Part shown: one piece after another, positions 8,336 through 15,169 of the stretch
Layout: every line of letters begins with the position of its first letter
Numbering within the stretch: position 1 is the first letter of the stretch
Assembly (NCBI GenBank): GCA_963974105.1
Contig: CAXBBG010000007.1
Coordinates: 1-28,319 of the forward strand
DNA: 28,319 nt
Origin: UBA2136 sp963974105
GTDB lineage: Bacteria > Pseudomonadota > Alphaproteobacteria > UBA2136
Direction of reading: 5' to 3'
Position numbers and translations under genes: made by a program
The notes under the pieces: generated by a model
Told to the model about the DNA's origin: nothing
Databases searched by the model: none
Seen by the model: the letters and a program-made list of their open reading frames with translations, nothing else

Positions 8336-9931
8336 TTAGGTTGTGCGGTGCACAACAAGTTGCTCCATACCCATTTCATAAGCTTGCATGTGCAGGGCTT
8401 TTTCAATACCTACACCATAAATGGCATGTCCGCCATCTACACGCTTATACTTATGCGGCAAACAAGCCAATTGTTGTTTGCAATATGCACGGGCATTTTC
8501 TAGCTCATACAAAGGTTCAACATCTTTCACAAAAGCACCATTTTCAAAAATTAAAGAAAGCATTTCATAAAATGAAGTGCCCGCTTTAAGCGTTTTACTT
8601 TTACTCGGTTTGAGTGGACGCACAGAACGAATATTTTCAGTCAATATGCCATTAACGGGCGGTGTCATCGTGTTTAAATTCACAATAACGTCACCTGCAA
8701 ATTCGCCTTGCTCGTTTATCATACGCAAGCGCTGCAAGCGCCCTGGTAATGAATTTTTGGCAGGGTTTTCACTCAACTTAATGCTTTCGAAACGTCCATC
8801 AGCTGTACCTGCATATTTAGAAACAAACTCAATATTCACATCAGGCTCACACAAGGTGGTGCCATCACGTGAGCGTTCACCTTTAAACTGTAGATATTCG
8901 CCAAACATCCATATACTACCTGGGCAACCTTGTTCCTTCAACGACTTCACAGTTAAGGCACTTAAGCCGCCGCTGGGTGAAATTTTGACTGTATCAAGCC
9001 CCTCTTCATCTAAACGTTTACGCGCCCAAATGCTTAAAGCCGCTAAGTCACCGCTGTCGATACGGATAGAATAACCTTTTGGCTTAAGCTCTTTTAAAAC
9101 CTCAATAGCATCTTCGATGCCAATTTCAGCCCCAATGGTATCTACCAGCAGTAAATAATTTTTGGGGTAGGTTTGAATGATACTTCTAAAAGCAAATTTT
9201 TGAGCGTCTCTTACTGTTGCTAAGTTTATTTCAAACATTGGATTTTGGTCAAAATATTCAACAATGAGACTTTGAATTGTGAAATGGTCCACCGTGCCAC
9301 CCCATGGAATATTAAACATGCGGCCCGCTTTAACATTAGATGTGGCGGTCGCCCCTGCAAGATACGCACTGCGAGATGTCCAAACACCGTCCGTGTCGTT
9401 ACTACGACGCAAAGATCCGTCTAAAATCACATCCATAAATGTGCAAACCGTTGTTACACGTGCAATTTTTGTCGCCACGCTACAGCAACGGCGTAAATGG
9501 TTGGTAAACATAGATTCAACCCATTTAACTTGCCATTTTGGCCCTTCAATACGCATAACAGGTCCAGAAAACAGAACTTCGCCATCACGCACAGCATAAA
9601 CTTTACCTTCAAATTTACGCCCTGCCATTTTGGCTATCACCTCTTTCTTCACCCCTTTTTCACGCAGGCATACAACAACTTCATCGTCGATGATCCAACT
9701 TTCAAGCTTGCGCATTAATTCCCATAATCCTGCCATAACAGTATAGGAATTACTTTCTGAATGACCACGCAAAGCAACATTGGCAACGCACCATTCATCT
9801 GCATTTTGCATGACATTAAAAGAAATGGCTGACGTTGTGACATGGTAACCGTCGGTTTCAAGCGCAGATGAAAGATAATTTAAAGCGTAGTGAAACGGAT
9901 TACGTTTTATTGCATTAGGTTTTAACTTCAT
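8336..9931 (-). CDS. pncB: Nicotinate phosphoribosyltransferase
   Basis: This enzyme converts nicotinate and PRPP to nicotinate mononucleotide, the entry step of the Preiss-Handler route. Recognisable family motifs in order are: DGYHV near the N-terminus (27-31), GPVMRIEGP with VATKIARV (123-159), GSLRR...DG...SAYLAG (172-193), TSNVKAG (197-203), GTVDH with likely catalytic H216, LLVDT (261-265) and IRIDSGDL (289-296). The LRR/SNV/GT..H pattern fits nicotinate rather than nicotinamide phosphoribosyltransferase; the latter remains the main alternative. At 531 residues it is longer than E. coli PncB (about 400) and near animal NAPRT length. The ribosome-binding site is GAGGTA, 7 nt before ATG, and it has its own promoter. 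The neighbours NadD and a nicotinamidase-like protein support the assignment. Confidence 0.85.
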   Translation of the reverse strand: MKLKPNAIKRNPFHYALNYLSSALETDGYHVTTSAISFNVMQNADEWCVANVALRGHSESNSYTVMAGLWELMRKLESWIIDDEVVVCLREKGVKKEVIAKMAGRKFEGKVYAVRDGEVLFSGPVMRIEGPKWQVKWVESMFTNHLRRCCSVATKIARVTTVCTFMDVILDGSLRRSNDTDGVWTSRSAYLAGATATSNVKAGRMFNIPWGGTVDHFTIQSLIVEYFDQNPMFEINLATVRDAQKFAFRSIIQTYPKNYLLLVDTIGAEIGIEDAIEVLKELKPKGYSIRIDSGDLAALSIWARKRLDEEGLDTVKISPSGGLSALTVKSLKEQGCPGSIWMFGEYLQFKGERSRDGTTLCEPDVNIEFVSKYAGTADGRFESIKLSENPAKNSLPGRLQRLRMINEQGEFAGDVIVNLNTMTPPVNGILTENIRSVRPLKPSKSKTLKAGTSFYEMLSLIFENGAFVKDVEPLYELENARAYCKQQLACLPHKYKRVDGGHAIYGVGIEKALHMQAYEMGMEQLVVHRTT

Positions 9932-10007
9932 AAGTGTTACCTCATTTTAAGATTTCGCCCCAAAAACGGAGCTAAAAAAGAATATGTGCTTCAATTAAAT
10001 TAAATAA

Positions 10008-10036
10008 GTTATAACACCCACATATAACGTATACAA
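10008..10036 (-). promoter_or_regulatory. Promoter of the nicotinate phosphoribosyltransferase gene
   Basis: On the minus strand TTGTAT (10031-10036), exactly 17 bp, then TATAAC (10008-10013). The expected start is about 70 nt upstream of the ATG. The hexamers and spacer are identical to those upstream of the 92-residue gene at 16.5 kb. Confidence 0.65.
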
Positions 10037-10060
10037 ACAGTTTCTTTATATTTTCGCATA

Positions 10061-10089
10061 AAAAAGCACACCCTTAAGGTGTGCTTTTA
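10061..10089 (-). terminator. Terminator after nadD
   Basis: AAAAGCACACC (10062-10072) and GGTGTGCTTTT (10078-10088) form an 11-bp stem whose T-run lies on the minus strand. It sits directly downstream of nadD. Confidence 0.88.
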
Positions 10090-10091
10090 CA

Positions 10092-10745
10092 TTATCGATA
10101 GAGCTGATATTTATCTATATAAAGACGTACATCCGCATTGAGGTCATCACAAGGTGTACCTTGAATAATATGCTCACGTATTTTGGTTGCTCGAGCGCTT
10201 AAATGCCCCACATCACAAAAACGAATATTGGGTAAATCTACAAAAGAATCGTCCATTTGATAAAGCGCATGCGCCATATCAATAACCGTTTGAGACTGCT
10301 TAATGCCTTGTGTTGAACAATCACGCCCAACCACAATAACAGGCATCATTTGCAAAATATCTTCCCAGTGTTCCCATTCATGAAAATGAAGAAGGTTATC
10401 GCTCCCCATCAGCCAAATAAACTCATAATCGGGGTAACGTTTCTGCAATTCAACCAAAACAGCATGTGTGTAACAGGGCTTGGGCAACGTGCCTTCAATA
10501 TCTGTCACACCCAACCAGTTAATGTTTTTCGCCTGCAATTGACACATTGCCAAACGGTGCTGAAAAGAAGCCATACCTTCAAGTGGTTTCATTGGGTTGT
10601 GAGCGGCAGGCATAAGCCATGCTTCATCTACCCCTTGCCCACTTTTGGCAAGCTGTTCTTTTACAATTCTAAGTAATTCAACATGCCCCGTTTCATGAAT
10701 AGGGTTAAATGAACCGCCTAAAAGTAATATGCGTTTTTTAAGCAT
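10092..10745 (-). CDS. nadD: Nicotinate-nucleotide adenylyltransferase
   Basis: NadD transfers AMP from ATP to nicotinate mononucleotide, giving nicotinic acid adenine dinucleotide, the step shared by de novo and salvage NAD synthesis. The 217-residue product starts MLKKRILLLGGSFNPIHETGH, containing the nucleotidyltransferase GSFNPIH signature. It continues with MPAAHNPMKP and WLMGSDNL, typical of alphaproteobacterial NadD, and ends with the ATKIREHI form of the usual STxIR motif. This ATG is chosen over one 11 codons upstream because TAGGAG sits 6 nt before it. The start overlaps the stop of the upstream Nudix gene by 8 nt (ATGCTTAA), so the two are translationally coupled. In many bacteria nadD lies near obgE/rsfS; here it is in a salvage cluster. 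Confidence 0.93.
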   Translation of the reverse strand: MLKKRILLLGGSFNPIHETGHVELLRIVKEQLAKSGQGVDEAWLMPAAHNPMKPLEGMASFQHRLAMCQLQAKNINWLGVTDIEGTLPKPCYTHAVLVELQKRYPDYEFIWLMGSDNLLHFHEWEHWEDILQMMPVIVVGRDCSTQGIKQSQTVIDMAHALYQMDDSFVDLPNIRFCDVGHLSARATKIREHIIQGTPCDDLNADVRLYIDKYQLYR

Positions 10746-11349
10746 ATAAGCTCCTATAGAAGTGTAGCGCAACTGCATTTAGCTCATGCTGATGTGCCAA
10801 ATTAAGTTCAGCTGGTAACTTTAAGTATGGAATAAGTTCATGCCCATTATAAGGGTTAGATATACCTTCAATGCTTAAAGAGGTTTCAAAACTTGCTGGT
10901 AAAGAGAGTGCCACTTCATAAAGCTTTGCTGGAATTTGCTCTTCTGTGGGTTTGGCACGATTTTCTAAAAAATCTGCCAAGTCATCTTCCACATAAAATG
11001 AAACAAATAAAGCATCGTGAATTTTATTACAGTCTCTTGTACGTACCATTAAACTACCAATAGGCTTCACCCTACTCATAAAAACTCTTTCGGACACAAG
11101 CGTTTCAAAGGCGTCTCCAATTTCTTCCACGCACTCACGGTAAATTTCCCGTAACTTGTTATGTGAATAACCCACGCCATGCTCCATAAAGTCGCTGCAC
11201 TCAGCAAATCCGCCATAAAAACTGTGTGTACCTGTAGAGGTTCCATCACTATCTCGGCGTTCAGAAAAGTAAATTTGCAAGGTATTTTTACTCGAAAAAC
11301 CTCGGTGAAATAATACACCCCCACAAGGGGCTGCTTTGATATAAGACAT
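10738..11349 (-). CDS. Nudix-family hydrolase with an expanded Nudix box
   Basis: This is a 203-residue protein. GGVLFHR (10-16), a strand-rich stretch and GGFAE (46-50) are followed, after an unusually long spacer, by RECVEEIG (71-78). These are the two halves of the Nudix signature Gx5Ex7REUXEEXGU, with about 11 extra residues between them. The catalytic REUXEEXG part, which binds the metal, is intact, so pyrophosphohydrolase activity on a nucleoside-diphosphate-linked substrate is likely. The substrate cannot be read from the sequence. It overlaps nadD by 8 nt and lies between the nicotinate phosphoribosyltransferase and nicotinamidase-like genes, which suggests an NAD-related compound such as ADP-ribose or a dinucleotide (inference). 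The ribosome-binding site is AAGGAG. No helix-turn-helix domain is visible, so it is not an NrtR-type regulator. Confidence 0.72.
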   Translation of the reverse strand: MSYIKAAPCGGVLFHRGFSSKNTLQIYFSERRDSDGTSTGTHSFYGGFAECSDFMEHGVGYSHNKLREIYRECVEEIGDAFETLVSERVFMSRVKPIGSLMVRTRDCNKIHDALFVSFYVEDDLADFLENRAKPTEEQIPAKLYEVALSLPASFETSLSIEGISNPYNGHELIPYLKLPAELNLAHQHELNAVALHFYRSLYA

Positions 11350-11423
11350 AAAATTCTCCTTGAAAAGAAATATCGCTTAAAAAAGATAGCGTGCATAACG
11401 CACAGATAATTTAGATGCATACA

Positions 11424-11452
11424 GTTATATAGAAAAGGTAAAATGCTTGCAA
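11424..11452 (-). promoter_or_regulatory. Promoter of the Nudix-nadD operon
   Basis: On the minus strand TTGCAA (11447-11452), 17 bp, TATAAC (11424-11429), giving a leader of about 65-70 nt. Confidence 0.65.
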
Positions 11453-11463
11453 TGGTAAAGCAC

Positions 11464-11496
11464 AAAAAAAGCCGAGGAAAACCTCAGCTTTTTTAA
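11464..11496 (-). terminator. Terminator after the nicotinamidase-like gene
   Basis: AAAAAAGC-C-GAGG and CCTC-A-GCTTTTTT form a stem with one C/A mismatch and an AAAA loop. It lies about 15 nt past the minus-strand stop at 11509. Confidence 0.8.
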
Positions 11497-11508
11497 TTAT
11501 CGATTATT

Positions 11509-12330
11509 TTAGCGAATTTTATTTTTTTTCGCCAACTTTTCTATTTTATTGAGACAACCCATTTCGGGGTTATCTTTAATAAATTTTTTGGATGTAGTAA
11601 CGGTTAAATTGCCGTTTGTAAGCGCGTCTTTAAACACACTGCGATGCATTACAGTACCATTTACATAATCAACTAAAGGGCAATGCTCTATCAATTCATC
11701 TAAATTCGAGACACCGCCCAATAATGACGTATCCCAAATACCGCGGCAAAGGTCTTCAATAAGAATCACTTTAAAGCCACGTGCCAAATAACCAAGCATC
11801 GCATCACGCACGCAATAGTCGGTGGCATGACCAAAAACAACCACTTCATTTACGCCGCTTTTTTGAACACGACTTATGAAACTGTCACGATGTTCGCCAA
11901 AAAAGTACATGCCCTTTTTGTTTTGAATAGCAATGTGAAAAAGCCCTAAATATGCACGGCGTTCTTCATTGCTGTGAAATTTAATTTCATCAAAGGGAAT
12001 ACCTATATCGGCACTACCCCACATATCAAATGCATTTTTCAACATCCAATATTTTTCAAGAGCATTTACATGGTCTAGGCTTAATTGATATTGATGCCCT
12101 TTTGTGCCAAAACCTTGATGAAATTCAAAAGGGCCCGACTCAACGCTATGCTCGTACTCACCTTCAAAATGCGTATCATTTTTAAGGAGCGCATATGAAA
12201 AACGTGTGTTAGATAAAAAATATTTAGCCGGTTTAACCGTTTTTTCTGCACCTGGCACATAAAGCACGCTACCTGGCAACATAAAGTCTGCCGAAAAGTC
12301 GACAATGTCTAACAGTGGAAATTTTTTCAT
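11509..12330 (-). CDS. Nicotinamidase-like cysteine hydrolase (isochorismatase fold)
   Basis: The protein probably hydrolyses nicotinamide to nicotinate and ammonia, feeding the neighbouring phosphoribosyltransferase. Visible family features are D11 in IVDFSADF (catalytic aspartate), the metal-site pattern D52-x-H54 with H61, and the nucleophile C173 in GHATDYCVRDAM, the classic [AT]xDYCV motif. K139 in NKKGMY is a possible third triad member. At 273 residues it is longer than PncA (about 190-215), with extra sequence between residues 60 and 135 and a lysine-rich C-terminal tail. The ribosome-binding site is GAGGTA, and it has its own promoter. Another isochorismatase-fold amidohydrolase is possible from sequence alone; the gene context favours nicotinamidase. 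Confidence 0.78.
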   Translation of the reverse strand: MKKFPLLDIVDFSADFMLPGSVLYVPGAEKTVKPAKYFLSNTRFSYALLKNDTHFEGEYEHSVESGPFEFHQGFGTKGHQYQLSLDHVNALEKYWMLKNAFDMWGSADIGIPFDEIKFHSNEERRAYLGLFHIAIQNKKGMYFFGEHRDSFISRVQKSGVNEVVVFGHATDYCVRDAMLGYLARGFKVILIEDLCRGIWDTSLLGGVSNLDELIEHCPLVDYVNGTVMHRSVFKDALTNGNLTVTTSKKFIKDNPEMGCLNKIEKLAKKNKIR

Positions 12331-12396
12331 GTTATTTACCTCGCAAGCAAGTGTTCAGAAACGTTAAAAAGAAGATATTTCATAAAGATATGCGCC

Positions 12397-12425
12397 TTTA
12401 TATCGTTTAAAGAAGTGGCAAGCAA
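12397..12425 (-). promoter_or_regulatory. Promoter of the nicotinamidase-like gene
   Basis: On the minus strand TTGCTT (12420-12425), 17 bp, TATAAA (12397-12402). The leader is about 60 nt. Confidence 0.6.
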
Positions 12426-12437
12426 GAGATATTATCC

Positions 12438-12465
12438 AAAAAAAAAGCCTCAAAAGAGGCTTTTT
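12438..12465 (-). terminator. Terminator after the secreted-protein gene
   Basis: AAAAAGCCTC (12442-12451), loop AAAA and GAGGCTTTTT (12456-12465) form a perfect 10-bp stem with an A-run that gives the T-run on the minus strand. Confidence 0.9.
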
Positions 12466-12489
12466 CGTTATCTTTATACAAGATATTCG

Positions 12490-13212
12490 CTATTTGAACA
12501 GTTCATCAACTTCTGCAAAGGTATAATTCAGCCCAATGCGAATTTGCTTACACACAACAGCAACGTCGCTGTTACCATTACTCTTGGCTATAACATGAAA
12601 TGTTTGCGCTGCATGGGGCAAAACCAACACCTTCGCGGTTGTTGTAGTGTTGTCGGTATTGAGTGCACATACATAAAAATTTTCTGACGGATTACGTAAA
12701 TGATAAATATCAGCCACAGCTTGGTCATCAACAGTTAATTCCATTGCATCGTCAAGATAAACGTCACCTTGACCGATACGCTCACCTGATCGACTTCCTG
12801 ACTTGACTTCACCACCTAACTGTTTAGCTTTATCTGTCATAGATTCACGCCATTTTTCAAGATCGGACGATTTGATAACTTTATCTTTTGCGTAAGATAA
12901 GCAACCCAGCTTATATGTATTTTCATAATCCGAGTCATCGTCATCAATATCTTCATAAGCAATGTCCCACTGTGTGGCGTTTTGTTTATCCACTAAAAAT
13001 AACACGGCGCCATAACCGTCATTCACAGACATAGCACAAACGGCATAATCGGGTGAAATTGAACGTATACTTAACTGACGACCTGCATCTGTGTCAAAAA
13101 CAACTTGATCCTTTTTTTGTAAATCATATTTATCTTCGAATGCTGCAAAAGAAGGTGATGCAGCAAAACAAAGGGTCAGCGCAGTTGCTAAAATTATATT
13201 TTGAGTTTTCAT
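12490..13212 (-). CDS. Secreted protein of unknown function
   Basis: I do not recognise this 240-residue protein. It begins MKTQNIILATALTLCFAASP, a clear signal peptide cleaved near SFA-A (residue 23-24), so it acts in the periplasm or outside the cell. The mature part is acidic, with a DIDDDD stretch in the middle. It carries four cysteines (in VCAM, GCLS, VCAL and VCKQ), enough for two disulfides. There is no membrane segment after the signal and no enzyme motif I can name. This ATG is preferred over one 25 codons upstream because it starts the signal peptide and AGGGA precedes it. The gene is monocistronic, with its own promoter (overlapped by a palindrome) and its own terminator. Confidence 0.75.
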   Translation of the reverse strand: MKTQNIILATALTLCFAASPSFAAFEDKYDLQKKDQVVFDTDAGRQLSIRSISPDYAVCAMSVNDGYGAVLFLVDKQNATQWDIAYEDIDDDDSDYENTYKLGCLSYAKDKVIKSSDLEKWRESMTDKAKQLGGEVKSGSRSGERIGQGDVYLDDAMELTVDDQAVADIYHLRNPSENFYVCALNTDNTTTTAKVLVLPHAAQTFHVIAKSNGNSDVAVVCKQIRIGLNYTFAEVDELFK

Positions 13213-13254
13213 AAAAATCCCTATTAAAGGTAAAAAGAAAGTAAAGGTGTTTCG

Positions 13255-13295
13255 TATAACAGGGGTTGTTATAGCAATGTTTAACAAAATTACAA
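13255..13295 (-). promoter_or_regulatory. Promoter with overlapping palindrome, secreted-protein gene
   Basis: On the minus strand TTGTAA (13290-13295), 16 bp, TATAAC (13268-13273); the extended -10 reads GCTATAAC, matching the Caulobacter consensus GCTANAWC. A perfect inverted repeat TATAACA-N5-TGTTATA (13255-13273) covers the -10 box and the likely start point, where an operator would sit. Confidence 0.6.
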
Positions 13296-13339
13296 GTGGT
13301 TACATGAAAAATGTTAATTTAAATAGGGAATATAGCGTG

Positions 13340-13469
13340 TACAAGTGCGCGCAATAAACAGGATTGCTCATCAACTTTGCTGCCCGAGCTGAAGCTTAAG
13401 CCTTTTAGGCCGTCGATTTTGAACCCTTACCAGTTCTATGCTTAACTTTGTTAGGCATACGTTTTTTTT
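13340..13469 (+). ncRNA. Candidate small RNA with its own terminator
   Basis: This non-coding stretch lies between divergent minus-strand units and is closed by a strong plus-strand terminator (13437-13469). The terminator cannot serve any plus-strand protein gene, because the nearest one upstream is rsmA, already terminated at 8.3 kb. The region is richer in G+C than its surroundings and contains short stems such as GCC-TTTTA-GGC and GCTC...GAGC. It lacks the GGAAGCAGCC core of SRP RNA and I cannot match it to tmRNA, 6S RNA or another known family. No convincing promoter was found; TATAGC at 13331-13336 is a possible -10 box, so the 5' end is a guess. Confidence 0.4.
13437..13469 (+). terminator. 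Plus-strand terminator of the candidate sRNA
   Basis: TATGCTTAAC (13437-13446), loop TTT and GTTAGGCATA (13450-13459) form a 10-bp stem with one T-G wobble, followed after CG by eight T residues (13462-13469). The minus strand lacks a T-run, so the direction is plus. Confidence 0.82.
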
Positions 13470-13503
13470 ACAAACATGTGAATCTATTTTTCGTCATTTT
13501 CCC

Positions 13504-13534
13504 AAAAAAAATCACCCTCACGGGTGTTCTTTTT
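13504..13534 (-). terminator. Terminator after tRNA-Gly
   Basis: CACCC (13513-13517) and GGGTG (13522-13526) are flanked by a run of eight A on the left, giving a T-run on the minus strand just past the tRNA-Gly 3' end. Confidence 0.65.
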
Positions 13535-13540
13535 AAAAAA

Positions 13541-13615
13541 TGGAGCGAGAAAAGGGATTCGAACCCTCGACCCCAACCATGGCAAGGTTGTGCTCTACCA
13601 CTGAGCTATTCTCGC
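13541..13615 (-). tRNA. tRNA-Gly (anticodon GCC)
   Basis: Read on the minus strand: acceptor stem GCGAGAA/TTCTCGC, D-arm TAGCTCAGTGGTAGAGCA, anticodon stem CAACC/GGTTG with loop TTGCCAT (anticodon GCC), T-arm GGGTTCGAATCCC, discriminator T and encoded CCA. The 75-nt gene has all canonical parts. Two short AT-rich hairpins lie between it and the upstream tRNA-Glu. Confidence 0.97.
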
Positions 13616-13723
13616 TCACAAAACTAACTTTAGTTAGCTGGTCTTTTGTGAACTAATTTAGTTCTGTTTTTTGTGTCACCTTAACAAATTCTTTGTCTCG
13701 ATGAATACCTGCTTTAAATAAAA

Positions 13724-13739
13724 TGTTATTAAAATAACA
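13724..13739 (-). terminator. Possible terminator after tRNA-Glu
   Basis: TGTTATT (13724-13730) and AATAACA (13733-13739) are followed on the minus strand by TTTTATTT. The stem is AT-only and therefore weak. Confidence 0.45.
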
Positions 13740-13754
13740 ATTCCATTTAAAAAA

Positions 13755-13831
13755 TGGTATCCCCAAGGGGATTCGAACCCCTGTTTCCACCGTGAAAGGG
13801 TAGCGTCCTAGGCCGACTAGACGATGGGGAC
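13755..13831 (-). tRNA. tRNA-Glu (anticodon TTC)
   Basis: Read on the minus strand: acceptor GTCCCCA/TGGGGAT with one G-T pair, D-arm with TCTAGTCGGCCTAGGA, anticodon stem CTACC/GGTGG with loop CTTTCAC (anticodon TTC), T-arm GGGGTTCGAATCCCC, discriminator A and encoded CCA. Length is 77 nt. Confidence 0.97.
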
Positions 13832-13847
13832 ACAGTCAACGAGGAGG

Positions 13848-13876
13848 TTTATATCTAATCCCCACCCTCAATGCAA
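13848..13876 (-). promoter_or_regulatory. Promoter of tRNA-Glu
   Basis: On the minus strand TTGCAT (13871-13876), 17 bp, TATAAA (13848-13853). The -10 box ends 16 nt before the mature tRNA 5' end. Confidence 0.7.
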
Positions 13877-14126
13877 GCCTAAAATGACATTTTTTAAACT
13901 TTTTTTTCGAACCACCCACATTATCCCTATAAATACAACAGATAAGCCTTGATTTTATTTTGCAAATAATTGTGTCTGTCTAACCATGTTTTAAGAAAAC
14001 TTACCTATTAAAGCCTTTTATTAAGATAAAATATTTATTTCTCAAACAAAGCTAAAAAACCTTTAAAGACCCTTTTTAGCATTATAAATTTTGCACAGTA
14101 TATAAGAAACTGGTATGCTCCGGCTT
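13877..14126. other. AT-rich spacer before rluD
   Basis: About 250 bp without a credible gene on either strand. TATATAAG near 14098-14105 could be a -10 box for rluD, which would give a very short leader, but no convincing -35 box was found. Confidence 0.5.
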
Positions 14127-15086
14127 ATGAGTGAGATATTTAAAACAGAACCAGTCACAGCCCCAGACGTTAAACAACGCCTTGACCGCTTTTTGGCGAA
14201 TAAATTTCCGCAACTAAGCCGTGAACGTATCAAAAACCTTATTAGTGAAGGTTGCGTTACTTTTGGTTCTAAAAAAGTTATCAGCTCGCCTTCTTATAAA
14301 ACAAAGTTAGATGAAAAGTTCATCATCAACATGCCAAAAGCTAAAACACTTGATGTGGAACCAGAAGATATTCCACTTCATATTTTATTTGAAGACGACC
14401 ATCTTGTTATCGTTAACAAACCAGCAGGCATGAGTGTACACCCAGCAGGCCCTATGGTTTCTGGCACACTTGTTAACGCCCTTTTGTTTCACTGCAAAAA
14501 TTTAAGCGGTATTGGTGGTGTCGAACGCCCTGGTATTGTTCACCGTCTTGACAAAGGCACAAGTGGTGTCATGGTTGTTGCCAAAGACGACGCCACGCAC
14601 GGGGCCTTAAGCGAAATGTTTGCCGAACGCATTATGGAGCGCAATTACCTTGCCCTCTGCTATGGACGCCCCATGTCAACCAATAGGCGTATTGAAACAT
14701 TGATAGGCAGACACCCTAAAGACCGTAAAAAAATGGCCGTTCTTGAACGTGGCGGCAAAGAAGCCATTACCACATTTGAAGTTTTAGAAACTTTTAATGC
14801 AGAAGCGTGCCTACTTAAATTTAAACTTTACACAGGTCGCACCCACCAAATACGCGTCCATGCTAACCACATTCATAACGGCATTATTGCCGACCCTGTT
14901 TACGGTAAACGTAAAAAAATAGAAAACGATGAAGCGCTTAAACTGATCAATCAAATTGACCACCAAATGCTGCATGCTACTATTTTAGGGTTCACGCACC
15001 CTATTACAAATGAAGAACTTTATTTTGAAGAACCAATGCCAAGTGACATGCAAGCACTTTATAATGCCTTTAAAGAGGGTAAATAA
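14127..15086 (+). CDS. rluD: 23S rRNA pseudouridine synthase, RluD type
   Basis: RluA-family enzymes convert uridines to pseudouridine; RluD acts on helix 69 of 23S rRNA. The 319-residue product has an N-terminal S4 RNA-binding domain (LDRFLANKFPQLSRERIKNLI, about 19-75). The catalytic domain follows, with NKPAGMSVHP (97-106) and the signature GIVHRLDKGTSG, whose D142 is the catalytic aspartate. GRTHQIRVH, typical of the family, lies further on. An upstream in-frame ATG at 14115 adds only MLRL; MSEIFK is the more typical start, and neither has a clear ribosome-binding site. RluC-type specificity cannot be excluded, but the S4 domain and overall form favour RluD. In many alphaproteobacteria rluD adjoins rpoH, which is not seen here. 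Confidence 0.88.
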   Translation: MSEIFKTEPVTAPDVKQRLDRFLANKFPQLSRERIKNLISEGCVTFGSKKVISSPSYKTKLDEKFIINMPKAKTLDVEPEDIPLHILFEDDHLVIVNKPAGMSVHPAGPMVSGTLVNALLFHCKNLSGIGGVERPGIVHRLDKGTSGVMVVAKDDATHGALSEMFAERIMERNYLALCYGRPMSTNRRIETLIGRHPKDRKKMAVLERGGKEAITTFEVLETFNAEACLLKFKLYTGRTHQIRVHANHIHNGIIADPVYGKRKKIENDEALKLINQIDHQMLHATILGFTHPITNEELYFEEPMPSDMQALYNAFKEGK

Positions 15087-15096
15087 AGCAATTTTC

Positions 15097-15125
15097 TTGC
15101 GTCTGCCCCTTCCCTCGCTTAGAAT
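15097..15125 (+). promoter_or_regulatory. Promoter of the aldolase gene
   Basis: TTGCGT (15097-15102), 17 bp, TAGAAT (15120-15125). It is 45 nt upstream of the aldolase ATG and just past the rluD stop. Confidence 0.6.
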
Positions 15126-15169
15126 AAGCAAAATAAATATTTATAATAAAAACAGGGAAGTAAAATTTC

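Noticed and set aside
9932..10007. NAD-sensing riboswitch before the nicotinate phosphoribosyltransferase gene
   Set aside because: The leader of about 70 nt is AT-rich and shows no paired structure beyond chance.
10746..10778. Longer NadD start 11 codons upstream
   Set aside because: TAGGAG stands 6 nt before the inner ATG, and the longer form would add a non-conserved N-terminus overlapping the Nudix gene by 41 nt.
13340..13469. SRP RNA, 6S RNA or tmRNA
   Set aside because: No GGAAGCAGCC core, no long imperfect duplex with a central bulge, and no tmRNA tag or tRNA-like ends were found on either strand.
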